This document shows positions 9,937 to 18,074 of a DNA stretch of 64,000 bases, piece after piece. The stretch spans positions 2,046,001 through 2,110,000 of the forward strand of contig NZ_CP018620.1 of the NCBI RefSeq assembly GCF_001908275.1, written 5' to 3'. The position numbers were made by a program, and so were the translations under genes. The notes beneath the pieces were generated by a model. The model had not been told where the DNA came from and made no database searches. It saw only the letters and a list, made by a program, of their open reading frames with translations. Position 1 is the stretch's first letter; the number at the start of each line of letters is the position of its first letter. Origin of the DNA: Paenibacillus xylanexedens. Lineage in GTDB: Bacteria > Bacillota > Bacilli > Paenibacillales > Paenibacillaceae.

Positions 9937-10140
9937 CCAAATCCCTCCCAAATATTAGTTGATTCATGAGTTCGTCCATATTCTACCACATGAAAATCTC
10001 ACATAGTCATAACAATTTGTAAAAATTAACTCGATATTTGTAAAATTGGGTCTTTTGACATATCCATAGGTATTTCGGTCCCGTCATAATCCATCCATTT
10101 CTGCGTGCATATTGATTTTACGCAAATAAAAAGCCATCTC

Positions 10141-10617
10141 TTATGAGATGACTTTGGCCCGAATTCGATTGACGGCATGGAAGACAGAGGATTTAATCAT
10201 GCCTTCACTGCGATTCACCAGCTCCGCCGTTTCCTTAATGGAGTATCCATGGATGAGGCGAAGTTCTAATATTTTACGATGTTCGGTGTTGTTAATATGG
10301 GAAACAAGATCATGAACACCTTCGCTAATTTCAAGGTGGGAAGTATCGACGTGGTGGGTAGGTACCTCCAGACGGCTGTCTCGTCTGAGTGTACGGGTCC
10401 GCCTGCGGAAGCTGTCCATCGCCAGGTTACGGGCAATGCGTTTGAGATAATAGAGAATGCGATCTTCAGGGATATCCACGGTAACGTTCATTAGTCGAAT
10501 GAAACAATCCTGTGCCAGATCTTCTGCATCTTGCGGTTGTTTGACGATATGGGATAGATACCTTGTGATTTCTGATTTATAGTTGATATAAGCATCATTA
10601 ATTTGTGTGCTGTTCAT
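10141..10617 (-). CDS. ECF-type RNA polymerase sigma factor
   Basis: A 158-residue sigma-70 family protein with only regions 2 and 4. Region 2 includes DAEDLAQDCFIRLM near residues 31-44 and YYLKRIARNLAMDSFRRRTR near 62-81. Region 4 has the helix-turn-helix LRLIHGYSIKETAELVNRSEGMIKSSVFHAVNRIR near 123-155. It directs RNA polymerase to an extracytoplasmic stress regulon. No anti-sigma gene follows, which is unusual for this class. It is transcribed divergently from a two-component operon, and an ECF-like promoter lies upstream. The next gene on this strand encodes the large secreted protein. Confidence 0.88.
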   Translation of the reverse strand: MNSTQINDAYINYKSEITRYLSHIVKQPQDAEDLAQDCFIRLMNVTVDIPEDRILYYLKRIARNLAMDSFRRRTRTLRRDSRLEVPTHHVDTSHLEISEGVHDLVSHINNTEHRKILELRLIHGYSIKETAELVNRSEGMIKSSVFHAVNRIRAKVIS

Positions 10618-10690
10618 ATGATGTGAATCCCCCTTGGATACAGATCAGGCTTGGGTCCGGTCTGGTATGAGTCTCTTTATGATCCAAGTA

Positions 10691-10717
10691 TATCGGGTGG
10701 TTGTTTCCAAAAGGTTC
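10691..10717 (-). promoter_or_regulatory. Possible ECF-type promoter of the sigma gene
   Basis: Read on the minus strand, GAACC (10717-10713) with a following T run is separated by 17 nt from CGATA (10695-10691). GAAC near -35 and CGTA/CGTC-like -10 boxes with 16-17 nt spacing are typical of ECF sigma promoters in Bacillus. It lies about 75 nt before the sigma ATG, so autoregulation is plausible. Confidence 0.4.
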
Positions 10718-10720
10718 AGA

Positions 10721-10740
10721 GTTGTATCGGAGTTGTAACA
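10721..10740 (+). promoter_or_regulatory. Direct-repeat operator candidate for the OmpR-type regulator (site 1)
   Basis: GTTGTATCGGAGTTGTAACA contains two GTTGTA half-sites 11 bp apart, the spacing typical of OmpR/PhoB-family binding. The reverse complement of a 17/20 match occurs at 14254-14273 before the exporter operon. It lies about 95 nt upstream of the response-regulator gene. Confidence 0.5.
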
Positions 10741-10833
10741 TTTCGTGCTTCCCTCTATTCAAGCATACCGCTTGGGATACAAAATAAAGGCAGATGAAGG
10801 AAATTCATAGAGCAGGGAGATTACGAAAGTATC

Positions 10834-11547
10834 ATGAGACAAAAAGAGATTTTAATTATTGAGGACGAGGAGTCCATTCGCGATATTTTGTCCTATTCGT
10901 TACGTAAGGAAGGATTTGAGATCAAGGAAGCAGCTACGGGAAAAGAAGGTCTGGATCTGCTTCGGGATTCGAAGCCGGATCTGATCCTGCTGGATCTGAT
11001 GCTGCCAGATATGAGCGGTTTTGATGTGTGCAGGCAACTATCTGTGAACTCCAAGATACCTGTCATCATGATCACTGCGAAGTCGGACATGCTGGACAAG
11101 GTACTTGGCATGGAGCTTGGGGCGGATGACTATATCACGAAGCCTTTTGATATCCGTGAGGTGGTTGCGCGCATTCGGGCGATTTTTCGCCGGATTGATC
11201 TGATCAGCGAGACACTGGAGAATCAGTCCTATGAGGTGGTAAGGCTAGGCAAGCATATTGAGATCCGCAAGGATGAACGGGAAGTGTGGAAAGACGGGGA
11301 ACAGGCAGGACTCACGAATAAAGAATATGATCTGTTGTTATTTCTCGTGACCCATCATCGTAAGGTGCATACACGTTCTGAACTACTGGACAAGGTATGG
11401 GGATTTGATTTTGCAGGGGACACTCGAACGGTGGATATTCATGTACAACGGATTCGCAAGAAACTGGATAGTGGTGTGCAAGGCATTTCGATGATTGAAA
11501 CGGTATTCGGTGTGGGGTACAAGCTGAATATTCAGGTACAGACATGA
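10834..11547 (+). CDS. OmpR/PhoB-family response regulator
   Basis: A 237-residue two-domain regulator. The receiver domain (1-120) has the acidic pocket IIEDEE near residue 11, phospho-acceptor Asp54 in LILLDLMLPDMSG, the conserved Thr in MITAKSD and Lys in ITKPFD. The C-terminal winged helix (about 140-235) includes LTNKEYDLLLFLVTHHRKVHTRSELLDKVWG and TRTVDIHVQRIRKKL. It is activated by the adjacent sensor kinase and should bind direct repeats such as the one upstream of this gene and of the exporter operon. It overlaps the kinase gene by 4 bp. The preceding AGGGAGATTACGAAAGTATC provides a ribosome site at modest distance. Confidence 0.93.
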   Translation: MRQKEILIIEDEESIRDILSYSLRKEGFEIKEAATGKEGLDLLRDSKPDLILLDLMLPDMSGFDVCRQLSVNSKIPVIMITAKSDMLDKVLGMELGADDYITKPFDIREVVARIRAIFRRIDLISETLENQSYEVVRLGKHIEIRKDEREVWKDGEQAGLTNKEYDLLLFLVTHHRKVHTRSELLDKVWGFDFAGDTRTVDIHVQRIRKKLDSGVQGISMIETVFGVGYKLNIQVQT

Positions 11548-13010
11548 AGTGGACGATCCAGTTCAAAATGGTGGTGCTATTCTCGGTCATTGTATTTATC
11601 GGATTCTCCGTCCTGTTGATTCTGTCCAATAAGGTAGCCCAGGAGAATATGTACCGGGAAGTGCATGAGGATATGGTGCAATCCAAAAGAAATCTGGACA
11701 TCGCGCTGAATCAGTACTTTCTGATACATAATAAACGCATGAGCAGAGACTCGCTCGAAGCAGGGAGTCGCGAGCTTGCGGAGCAGATTGGATCAGCCGT
11801 TGGTGGGGAGATTGTAGTATATGGCCCCGATGCTTCGCCATACGGGTCTGTTGGCAGCGAGGTTAACGTTGCTAAGCGGTCTGACCATCCTGATGTGGAG
11901 GAAGCCGTACATTCCCGGATTGCTTACACCACAGTTGTGGATAAGGGTCGGGTCACAGCCAGTCTGTCCTTCCCGCTCGAGATGGATCAACAATTGATTG
12001 GAATCGTACAGATGAAGAAGGATTACACCGACTTGTACAAACGCAATCTCCGGTTCCAGAATACGATCAAGCTGTTTGCAGCGGTTATTTTCATATTTGT
12101 ATTTATCGCATCCATCTTTATTTCCCGGAAAATTACACAACCCATCCGTGTACTCACGAAACGTTCTGCGGAAGTGGCCCAAGGAAGTCTGAATGCGGAC
12201 ATTCAGATTACAACCAAGGATGAGATCGGTGAACTGGCTTCAAGCTTCACCGTCATGATTGATCGGGTTCGGGAGCAGATTGATGTGATTGAGCGAGAGC
12301 GGGACGAAGTGAAGCAAGTACAGGCCAGAAGCAAAGTCTTTTTTGACAATGTGACACATGAATTGAAGACACCCTTAACGACGATTCTGGGATACGCCCA
12401 GATTTTACGGGATAACGGATTTACCGACCAGGACTTTTTTGACAAGGGCATGAATTATATCATCAAGGAAAGCCAGCGTCTCAACACGATGGTTGCGGAT
12501 ATTCTGGAGGTCTCGGTCTCCTCTGCGGTCATCCAGGCATACCGGTTCGAACGTATCGATATATCAGATATTATTCGTGAAGCTTGTGAGGACATGTCGA
12601 TTAAGGCGAGCAAGTACAATATAGGCATTCACTATGAGCTGGAGGAACATCAGTATTTACAGGGAGATCGGGATAAGTTGAAGGAGGTCTTCCTCAACAT
12701 CCTGGATAATTCGGTCAAGTACAGTGATGTGAACTCCATTATCGAAGTGCAATCCTTCCGGTTAGGTGAGTCCATTGCTATTGTGATCCGTGATCAGGGG
12801 GAAGGAATCGGTGCTGAAGCGCTCCAGCATGTATTTGAACCCTTTTACCAGGATAAAGGAATTAACAGGGCCGAGAAAGGCAGTGCCGGGCTGGGTTTAT
12901 CAATTGTGAAGAACATCGTTGAGCGTCATGGAGGAACAGTGGAGATGAAGAGCATCATGCGGGAAGGGACACAAGTGAATATCAGTCTTCCGGGGGAAAT
13001 GAACGCATGA
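11544..13010 (+). CDS. Membrane sensor histidine kinase
   Basis: A 488-residue kinase: TM1 (residues 9-28), an extracytoplasmic sensor region (about 30-170), TM2 (about 175-195), HAMP linker (196-250), a HisKA dimerisation domain with phospho-accepting His near 272 in DNVTHELKTPLTT, and a HATPase domain with the N box (FLNILDNSVKYSD), G1 (DQGEGIG), F (FEPFYQDKG) and G2 (GSAGLGLSIVKNI) boxes. It phosphorylates the upstream-encoded response regulator. It overlaps its neighbours on both sides, so the three genes form one operon. The signal is unknown; the link to a MacB-like exporter hints at an antimicrobial or envelope cue. Confidence 0.92.
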   Translation: MKWTIQFKMVVLFSVIVFIGFSVLLILSNKVAQENMYREVHEDMVQSKRNLDIALNQYFLIHNKRMSRDSLEAGSRELAEQIGSAVGGEIVVYGPDASPYGSVGSEVNVAKRSDHPDVEEAVHSRIAYTTVVDKGRVTASLSFPLEMDQQLIGIVQMKKDYTDLYKRNLRFQNTIKLFAAVIFIFVFIASIFISRKITQPIRVLTKRSAEVAQGSLNADIQITTKDEIGELASSFTVMIDRVREQIDVIERERDEVKQVQARSKVFFDNVTHELKTPLTTILGYAQILRDNGFTDQDFFDKGMNYIIKESQRLNTMVADILEVSVSSAVIQAYRFERIDISDIIREACEDMSIKASKYNIGIHYELEEHQYLQGDRDKLKEVFLNILDNSVKYSDVNSIIEVQSFRLGESIAIVIRDQGEGIGAEALQHVFEPFYQDKGINRAEKGSAGLGLSIVKNIVERHGGTVEMKSIMREGTQVNISLPGEMNA

Positions 13011-14170
13011 GACATCCTGGATTTTGGCGTAAAAACCGTGACAGATTGATGCTGTCAGGGTTGTTGATCGCATTTGTCAGCGGAATTTTCGGGATTGGGA
13101 GCCTGTTCAGTCTCGGAAATCTCAAACCAAGAACGGTGATTTTGCCAAGTGAGCAATTCAACAGCCGTCTGGCGCCACCACCGAGCAGTACGATTCAGAT
13201 CGAGTCGGCTACCAAGATTCCAAATGACTTTGCGATCTTTGATTTTAAAGTGGTAGACCGGAACACGATTATATTAAATCAACCGGAATTTTCCTATTCA
13301 GGACTCAAGCTGTCTCTCCTGCATCTGGATGATAAGGAAGTGAAGAACATTGCGGCTAATACGGATTACGGCATAACGATCAGCCCGGACCACAAGAAGA
13401 TCATTTACTCCCAGTATCGGTCAGGTCAGACGCAGAAGACAACGTATGAGTATATGATTCAGAGCGGGGAACGTCGCAAGCTTCCGAACGACAACTCGTA
13501 TTATCGAGTGTTTGCAGGGAATGAATCCTACATCGGTCAGGATGATCTTTTATTTAAACAAGTCGATCTGAGCCAGGGGACGAGTCAAGTCATCTACACG
13601 TATGATGAGCTGATGGGCATGTTCACAGGACCAAAACAAGGGAAAGGTTCGAGTGATACGTTTATCGTTATGGATGTGTTGCAGGTCAGTGAGGATCACC
13701 AACAGTTTTATATACTGGTGATGCTGAAAGACAAGTATGCCATCTATCGTGTATCGCTTGAGGATGAGCATGAAGTGAAGGCGTATGCTGCAATGGAAGA
13801 CATCCAACAGTACAAGTTGCTGAAAAATGGTGACATGCTCATCCAGGGAACGATGAATAAGGTTCAGGGGCTGTATCGGTATGACGCATCGGAGGAGCAG
13901 TATGATTTGGTATTACAAGGTTCCATCTGGAACTTCGAACTGGATGCAGATGAATCGCGAATCGCTTACTTTTATCCAATGGATATTCAGAATCAGAAAA
14001 ATGAGTTGCATGTTGCCTACCTGAATGACAGCAAGATTTCGTCGGATACGGTGATCTATCGCAATATTGATAACTTCATCAGTCTGAAATGGAATGACGA
14101 TGAATTATTTGCTGTAAGCAGCTCAGTGGATAAAAGTGAAATGTACCGCTTTAGTTTCAGAGCCTGGTAA
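13007..14170 (+). CDS. Membrane-anchored protein with propeller-like repeats, two-component operon partner
   Basis: A 387-residue protein with a short cytoplasmic N-terminus (RHPGFWRKNRDRL), one TM helix (residues 16-36) and a large extracytoplasmic part. That part contains repeated beta segments of the TolB/WD40-like type: YGITISPDHKKIIYSQYRSG, AIYRVSLEDEHEVKAYAAME and LDADESRIAYFYPMDI. I therefore infer a beta-propeller. It is translationally coupled to the kinase by a 4-bp overlap and followed by a terminator, so it probably acts with the sensor, for example as a ligand-binding or inhibitory accessory protein. No enzymatic motif is seen. Function unproven. Confidence 0.6.
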   Translation: MRHPGFWRKNRDRLMLSGLLIAFVSGIFGIGSLFSLGNLKPRTVILPSEQFNSRLAPPPSSTIQIESATKIPNDFAIFDFKVVDRNTIILNQPEFSYSGLKLSLLHLDDKEVKNIAANTDYGITISPDHKKIIYSQYRSGQTQKTTYEYMIQSGERRKLPNDNSYYRVFAGNESYIGQDDLLFKQVDLSQGTSQVIYTYDELMGMFTGPKQGKGSSDTFIVMDVLQVSEDHQQFYILVMLKDKYAIYRVSLEDEHEVKAYAAMEDIQQYKLLKNGDMLIQGTMNKVQGLYRYDASEEQYDLVLQGSIWNFELDADESRIAYFYPMDIQNQKNELHVAYLNDSKISSDTVIYRNIDNFISLKWNDDELFAVSSSVDKSEMYRFSFRAW

Positions 14171-14191
14171 GCTGCGGAAGGTATACGAATA

Positions 14192-14244
14192 TAAGACCTT
14201 GGTCTGATGGAGCGATAGCTGCTCTGTGGACAAGGTCTTTTTTT
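14192..14244 (+). terminator. Terminator of the two-component operon
   Basis: AAGACCTTGGTCT and GGACAAGGTCTT form a long stem followed by TTTTTTT. It separates the sensor operon from the exporter operon. Confidence 0.85.
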
Positions 14245-14253
14245 GTTATGACA

Positions 14254-14273
14254 TGTTACAAGTTGGATACAAC
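14254..14273 (-). promoter_or_regulatory. Direct-repeat operator candidate (site 2), upstream of exporter operon
   Basis: The minus-strand reading GTTGTATCCAACTTGTAACA matches site 1 at 10721-10740 in 17 of 20 positions. It lies about 100 nt before the ABC ATPase start, next to a TATAAT (14302-14307). A shared site links the two-component system to the exporter. Confidence 0.5.
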
Positions 14274-14370
14274 TCGGGCCAGCCCGGATACATCTCCACC
14301 CTATAATGAAAGGGGAATGTGCTACGCGAATCTTTACATATGCAGCAAGAAGAAAGGAAGACATGTAGCA

Positions 14371-15054
14371 ATGCTTCGAGTTGAACAATTATCCCACTCG
14401 TTCCGTAATAGCCAGGGAACCGTGCCGGTGCTTCAAAATATCAATCTGACGATTGGAGAAGGCAAGATGGTAGCCCTGCTGGGCAGTTCTGGTTCGGGTA
14501 AATCCACACTGCTGAATTTGATGGCAGGGCTGATGAAACCGGATCAGGGCAAGATTCTAATTGCGGGACAAGATATTGTACGTTTCAGTGAAAATCGCTT
14601 GGCTGAGTTCAGGCGCAGTCATATCGGGTTTATTTTTCAATCCTATGAACTGCTGTCCAATCTTACGATCCGGGAAAATGTAGAGTTACCCTTGGTGTTT
14701 ATGGGCATAAGCCCTTCGAAACGCAAAGCAAAAGCATTGAAGCTGTTGGAACAGGTTGGACTGGGTGAAAAAGCAAACTTGTTCCCGTCTCAGTTGTCGG
14801 GCGGTCAACAACAACGTGTCAGTATTGCACGTTCACTCATTACCGAACCCTCGGTGATTTTTGCAGATGAGCCTACCGGTAATCTGGATACCGAGACGGA
14901 AGAAGAGATTATTGCGATTTTGCAGCAGCTTAACCGGGATATGAATACGACCTTTGTCATTGTGACACATGAAGCAGAGGTAGCGGAGCAGATGCAAGTC
15001 GTGCTTACACTGCAACATGGCATACTGGTCGAAGAAGCTGTAAGGGAAGTTTGA
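14371..15054 (+). CDS. ABC transporter ATPase, MacB/LolD class
   Basis: A 227-residue ATPase. Walker A is LLGSSGSGKSTLL near residue 40, the signature LSGGQQQR near 138, and Walker B VIFADEPTGNLD near 160, then VTHEAEVA as H-loop. PTGNLD and this length are typical of the MacB/LolD/FtsE group, which powers mechanotransmission-type exporters rather than importers. ATG at 14371 is preferred over an in-frame ATG at 14248 because AAAGGAAG lies about 10 nt upstream and the family start aligns here. It is the first gene of a three-gene exporter operon. Confidence 0.92.
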   Translation: MLRVEQLSHSFRNSQGTVPVLQNINLTIGEGKMVALLGSSGSGKSTLLNLMAGLMKPDQGKILIAGQDIVRFSENRLAEFRRSHIGFIFQSYELLSNLTIRENVELPLVFMGISPSKRKAKALKLLEQVGLGEKANLFPSQLSGGQQQRVSIARSLITEPSVIFADEPTGNLDTETEEEIIAILQQLNRDMNTTFVIVTHEAEVAEQMQVVLTLQHGILVEEAVREV

Positions 15055-15072
15055 GGCAAAAGGAGAGGAAAT

Positions 15073-16443
15073 GTGAGAATACGGGATGTAGCACGTATGG
15101 CCTGGGGACAGATCATTCGCAGAAAAATGGTTACGCTGCTGTGTATGATGGGGCTGTCGATCGGTTCTGCCGCCATGATTATTGCACTTAGTGTAGGGCA
15201 GTCCGTACAGACCTATAGCGAGAAAACATTAAACGACAACTACAAGATGGATGAAATTACGATTACGCCCAATGAAGGCATACGTACCGGCAACGGCAAG
15301 GGGAGCGGTCAGACATCGAAGTTTGAACGGGGTGCGTTGACGTTGGAAAAAATTCAGATTATCCAAAGACTTCCCCATGTTGTTGCTGTGGCTCCCATGT
15401 TAAAGCTGGATTCGCTCGAAATGGTGCTTCCGGATGGTCGCAGCACGTATGTTGAGGTCATTGGTACCCAGCTGGAGACCCTTAACGGGTTTGGATACAC
15501 ATATGCTGAGGGACGTGGGGCGGAGGATGGTCGTATGGCGGTGACCAGTTATGGGGCCGCATTTGGACTCGTAGACCCCAAAGTAACCCAGAAGTTATTC
15601 GAGCAGTTGAATGCGGATCCATATAACAATGAGCTTTTGCAGCAGTATACAGAAATGTCAGCGAAGCAGGACCAGCTGGTCCTGCAGCGTATTCAGTTTC
15701 GATATGAAGATTATGCAAATGCGAGCAAAACCAAAATGAGTGGCTCTATACGCGTATCTGGAGAACTGACGAAGCCTTCCAACATGGATGAGATGAGTGC
15801 TCAAAACGATAAAAAAGTATATCTGCCGCTGGATACAGCTCGTGCATTGCAGGATGAGCTTGGGTTACAGCAGGCCGACAGCAGTGCGGCTAAGCATCTT
15901 AACTCGGCCTTGGTCAAGGTTGAGGACAAACGTTATGTATCCCAGGTGGAAGAACAGATTAAAAAGCTGACGTTAAACACACAGAGTAATCTGTTCCAGG
16001 AGGAAGCGATGGCAGGCCAATTGGCGATGTATCAGAAAGCAGCATTGGGGATTGGTGGTTTTATCATGTTGCTGGCCTCGTTATCCATTATCGTAGCGAT
16101 GATTATGTCTACGCATCAGCGTCGTAAACAGATAGGTGTGATGAAGGTGCTGGGCGCAAATCTGTGGCAGGTCCGCCAGATGTTTATTACAGAAGCAGCG
16201 ATGCTTGGATTAATGGGCGGTGTGGCTGGTGTGGGGATTGCCTTTGCTGCCCTGGGCGGGGTGAACAGTCTGCTGGCGAGTCAGATGGCAGATCAGGTCA
16301 ATGGCCCGATGACCGTGGTTATTCAGCAGTCCGCTCTGCCGCTAGGCATCGTGTTTGCTGTTCTGGTTGGCATTGTATCGGGTATATATCCGGCAATCAG
16401 CGCATCCCGAACCAATGCATTAACTGTGATCAAAGCGATGTGA
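15073..16443 (+). CDS. MacB-like ABC transporter permease (FtsX domain)
   Basis: A 456-residue permease with one N-terminal TM helix (about 22-42), a large extracytoplasmic MacB periplasmic core-type domain (about 45-320) and three C-terminal TM helices (about 325-350, 375-400, 415-440) carrying the FtsX motif STHQRRKQIGVMKVLGANLWQVRQMFITEA. Start GTG at 15073 follows AAAGGAGAGGAAAT. It works with the preceding ATPase and the following membrane-fusion-like adaptor. In Bacillota such trios export peptides or antimicrobials, or act in envelope stress; the substrate here is unknown. Confidence 0.9.
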   Translation: MRIRDVARMAWGQIIRRKMVTLLCMMGLSIGSAAMIIALSVGQSVQTYSEKTLNDNYKMDEITITPNEGIRTGNGKGSGQTSKFERGALTLEKIQIIQRLPHVVAVAPMLKLDSLEMVLPDGRSTYVEVIGTQLETLNGFGYTYAEGRGAEDGRMAVTSYGAAFGLVDPKVTQKLFEQLNADPYNNELLQQYTEMSAKQDQLVLQRIQFRYEDYANASKTKMSGSIRVSGELTKPSNMDEMSAQNDKKVYLPLDTARALQDELGLQQADSSAAKHLNSALVKVEDKRYVSQVEEQIKKLTLNTQSNLFQEEAMAGQLAMYQKAALGIGGFIMLLASLSIIVAMIMSTHQRRKQIGVMKVLGANLWQVRQMFITEAAMLGLMGGVAGVGIAFAALGGVNSLLASQMADQVNGPMTVVIQQSALPLGIVFAVLVGIVSGIYPAISASRTNALTVIKAM

Positions 16444-16471
16444 TTTTATCAGCGAAAGGGAAATTGGGCAC

Positions 16472-17548
16472 ATGAAGAAATGGATTAAAATCATTATCAC
16501 CGTTGTACTTTTGGCAGGTGTAGGGTACTGGCTGTATGAAAAGTACAAGCCAAAACCGGAGGCGCCTATAGAGATTCCGCCCCCGATTACCTTTGATGTG
16601 ACACAGGAAACGATGACGCAAACGATACAGGTGAAGGGGAAATCCGTATACACCGATCAGACGGATATCTTCGCTCCGTATGCTTCCAACATCAAGCAGT
16701 GGCACGTGAAAAGTGGTGAGCAGGTGAGCAAAGGCGATATCCTGTTTACCCTCGATACTTCCACGTTACAAACAGAAGTAGAACAGTTGCAGAGTGATCT
16801 GGAGAAAGCCCAGCTCGAAAATAAGATGAATCAGGTTAGCCTGGATCAGGCGAATATGAGCGAGTCACTTGGCGTGACGGAAGAAGAGCGCAAAAAGGCA
16901 TTTGCAGACCGGGAAGGCAAACGCCTGACGAATGAGTTGAATCAAAAAGCACTGGTCCTCAAGGAGAAGGAGATACAGAAAAAGCAGGCAGTAATCAGTA
17001 AGTCTGTTGTATATGCTTCTGCTTCCGGTATATTTCAGATGAATGAAGAAGACAGCAAGACACGTGCGGTGACGGAAGGACAGCTAATCGGGTCCATTAC
17101 AAATATCAGCAAACTGAAATTCATGACGATTGTTGGCGAGGAAGAAATGTTCAGGCTCAAGGTGGGAATGCCGGTTAAGGTACGAATGACAGCGCAAAAA
17201 GACCTGCAATTCACCGGGAAGGTGAGTAAGGTGTCCAAATTCGCCCGCAAGAGTACTGATACGGATCTCAAGCAAGCTTCACAGTTTGACGTGGTCATTG
17301 ATCTGAAGCCGGATGACAGAATGTATGGAGGCGTGAGTCTGGAAGGCGATATCGAGACGATGCGTAAGGATAAAGTGACGGTTGTGTCCAGCTTGGCCAT
17401 CATGCGGGATCAGACCGAACCTTATGTATTGTTAGACAAAGGGAACGGACAGACAGAGCAGCTGACCATCCAGGCTGGGATGGAATCTGGGGACAAGACG
17501 GAAGTGGTTAGCGGTTTAAAACCGGGAGATGTCGTCGTTCTGCCTTAG
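16472..17548 (+). CDS. Membrane-fusion/HlyD-like adaptor of the MacB-type exporter
   Basis: A 358-residue protein with an N-terminal TM anchor (residues 5-22), then a biotinyl-lipoyl-like segment (VKSGEQVSKGDILFTLDTSTL), a coiled-coil hairpin (about 100-165, VEQLQSDLEKAQLENKMNQVSLDQ), a second half-lipoyl strand and beta-barrel (LIGSITNISKLKFMTIVGEEEM, VRMTAQKDLQFTGKVSKVSKFA), and a C-terminal membrane-proximal domain ending LKPGDVVVLP. This is the MacA/YknX layout. It sits 28 nt after the permease gene behind AAAGGGAAA. It probably contacts the permease extracytoplasmic domain. Confidence 0.9.
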   Translation: MKKWIKIIITVVLLAGVGYWLYEKYKPKPEAPIEIPPPITFDVTQETMTQTIQVKGKSVYTDQTDIFAPYASNIKQWHVKSGEQVSKGDILFTLDTSTLQTEVEQLQSDLEKAQLENKMNQVSLDQANMSESLGVTEEERKKAFADREGKRLTNELNQKALVLKEKEIQKKQAVISKSVVYASASGIFQMNEEDSKTRAVTEGQLIGSITNISKLKFMTIVGEEEMFRLKVGMPVKVRMTAQKDLQFTGKVSKVSKFARKSTDTDLKQASQFDVVIDLKPDDRMYGGVSLEGDIETMRKDKVTVVSSLAIMRDQTEPYVLLDKGNGQTEQLTIQAGMESGDKTEVVSGLKPGDVVVLP

Positions 17549-17692
17549 ACGAGCGGTCGATTCGACCTTAATCAACACGAGGTTCATTGTGGCATATGGC
17601 CAGGATGAGCCTTTGGTGTGGTTAGGGGCAAGGGATGTCCAGATTCCTGCCTGAATTATGGAAAAAAATATAATTAAATTTATATAATTCAA

Positions 17693-17721
17693 TTTACAGC
17701 AATATTTACATGTCGTATAAT
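17693..17721 (+). promoter_or_regulatory. Sigma-A promoter of the cellulase transcript
   Basis: TTTACA (17693-17698), a 17-nt spacer and TATAAT (17716-17721) form a near-consensus vegetative promoter about 350 nt before the GH6 start. The 5' leader then holds a strong but apparently orphan ribosome site and a terminator-like element. Confidence 0.7.
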
Positions 17722-18074
17722 CAGAACATAAGGAGGTGACACCGAACATCATGTTTGTAGATGGTTAGGCGAAGGCCTTTTTTTTTAACTGCTCAAAGAA
17801 AGCGCTTACTGAAGTTGGGGTTCAGACATCCCGTAAGTCATTTTTCACACTTCTTCATGTCTAACACACGTTCAACCACACCCACCATATTATACTCATT
17901 CACATGATTCGCCCTCACACACCATTTGTTTGCTCAAGACTCCAGTTATACAACCCATTCTTTTGGAGGTGATACAACCAACTCATCCGAACGTTCTCTT
18001 CGTGCTAAGCATCATAATGACACAGAGGATCAGACATGAGTACAACCCAATCTAACTAAAGGAAAGGTGGAACT
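17722..18074 (+). promoter_or_regulatory. Long 5' leader of the GH6 gene with tiny ORF, hairpin/T-tract and cre site
   Basis: After the promoter comes AAGGAGGTGA (17731-17740) and a five-codon ORF (ATGTTTGTAGATGGTTAG, MFVDG) at 17751-17768. AGGC-GAAG-GCCT, a 4-bp stem with nine T residues, overlaps its end and looks like a weak terminator or attenuator. AGAAAGCGCTTACT at 17797-17810 matches the catabolite-responsive element well, so CcpA could block elongation. A second GGAGGTGA at 17966-17973 has no convincing ORF. The layout suggests attenuation plus catabolite repression of cellulase. Confidence 0.5.

Noticed and set aside
17969..18055. GTG-started 28-codon frame after GGAGGT in the GH6 leader
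   Set aside because: GTG overlaps the ribosome site itself, and the product shows no signal or conservation clue.
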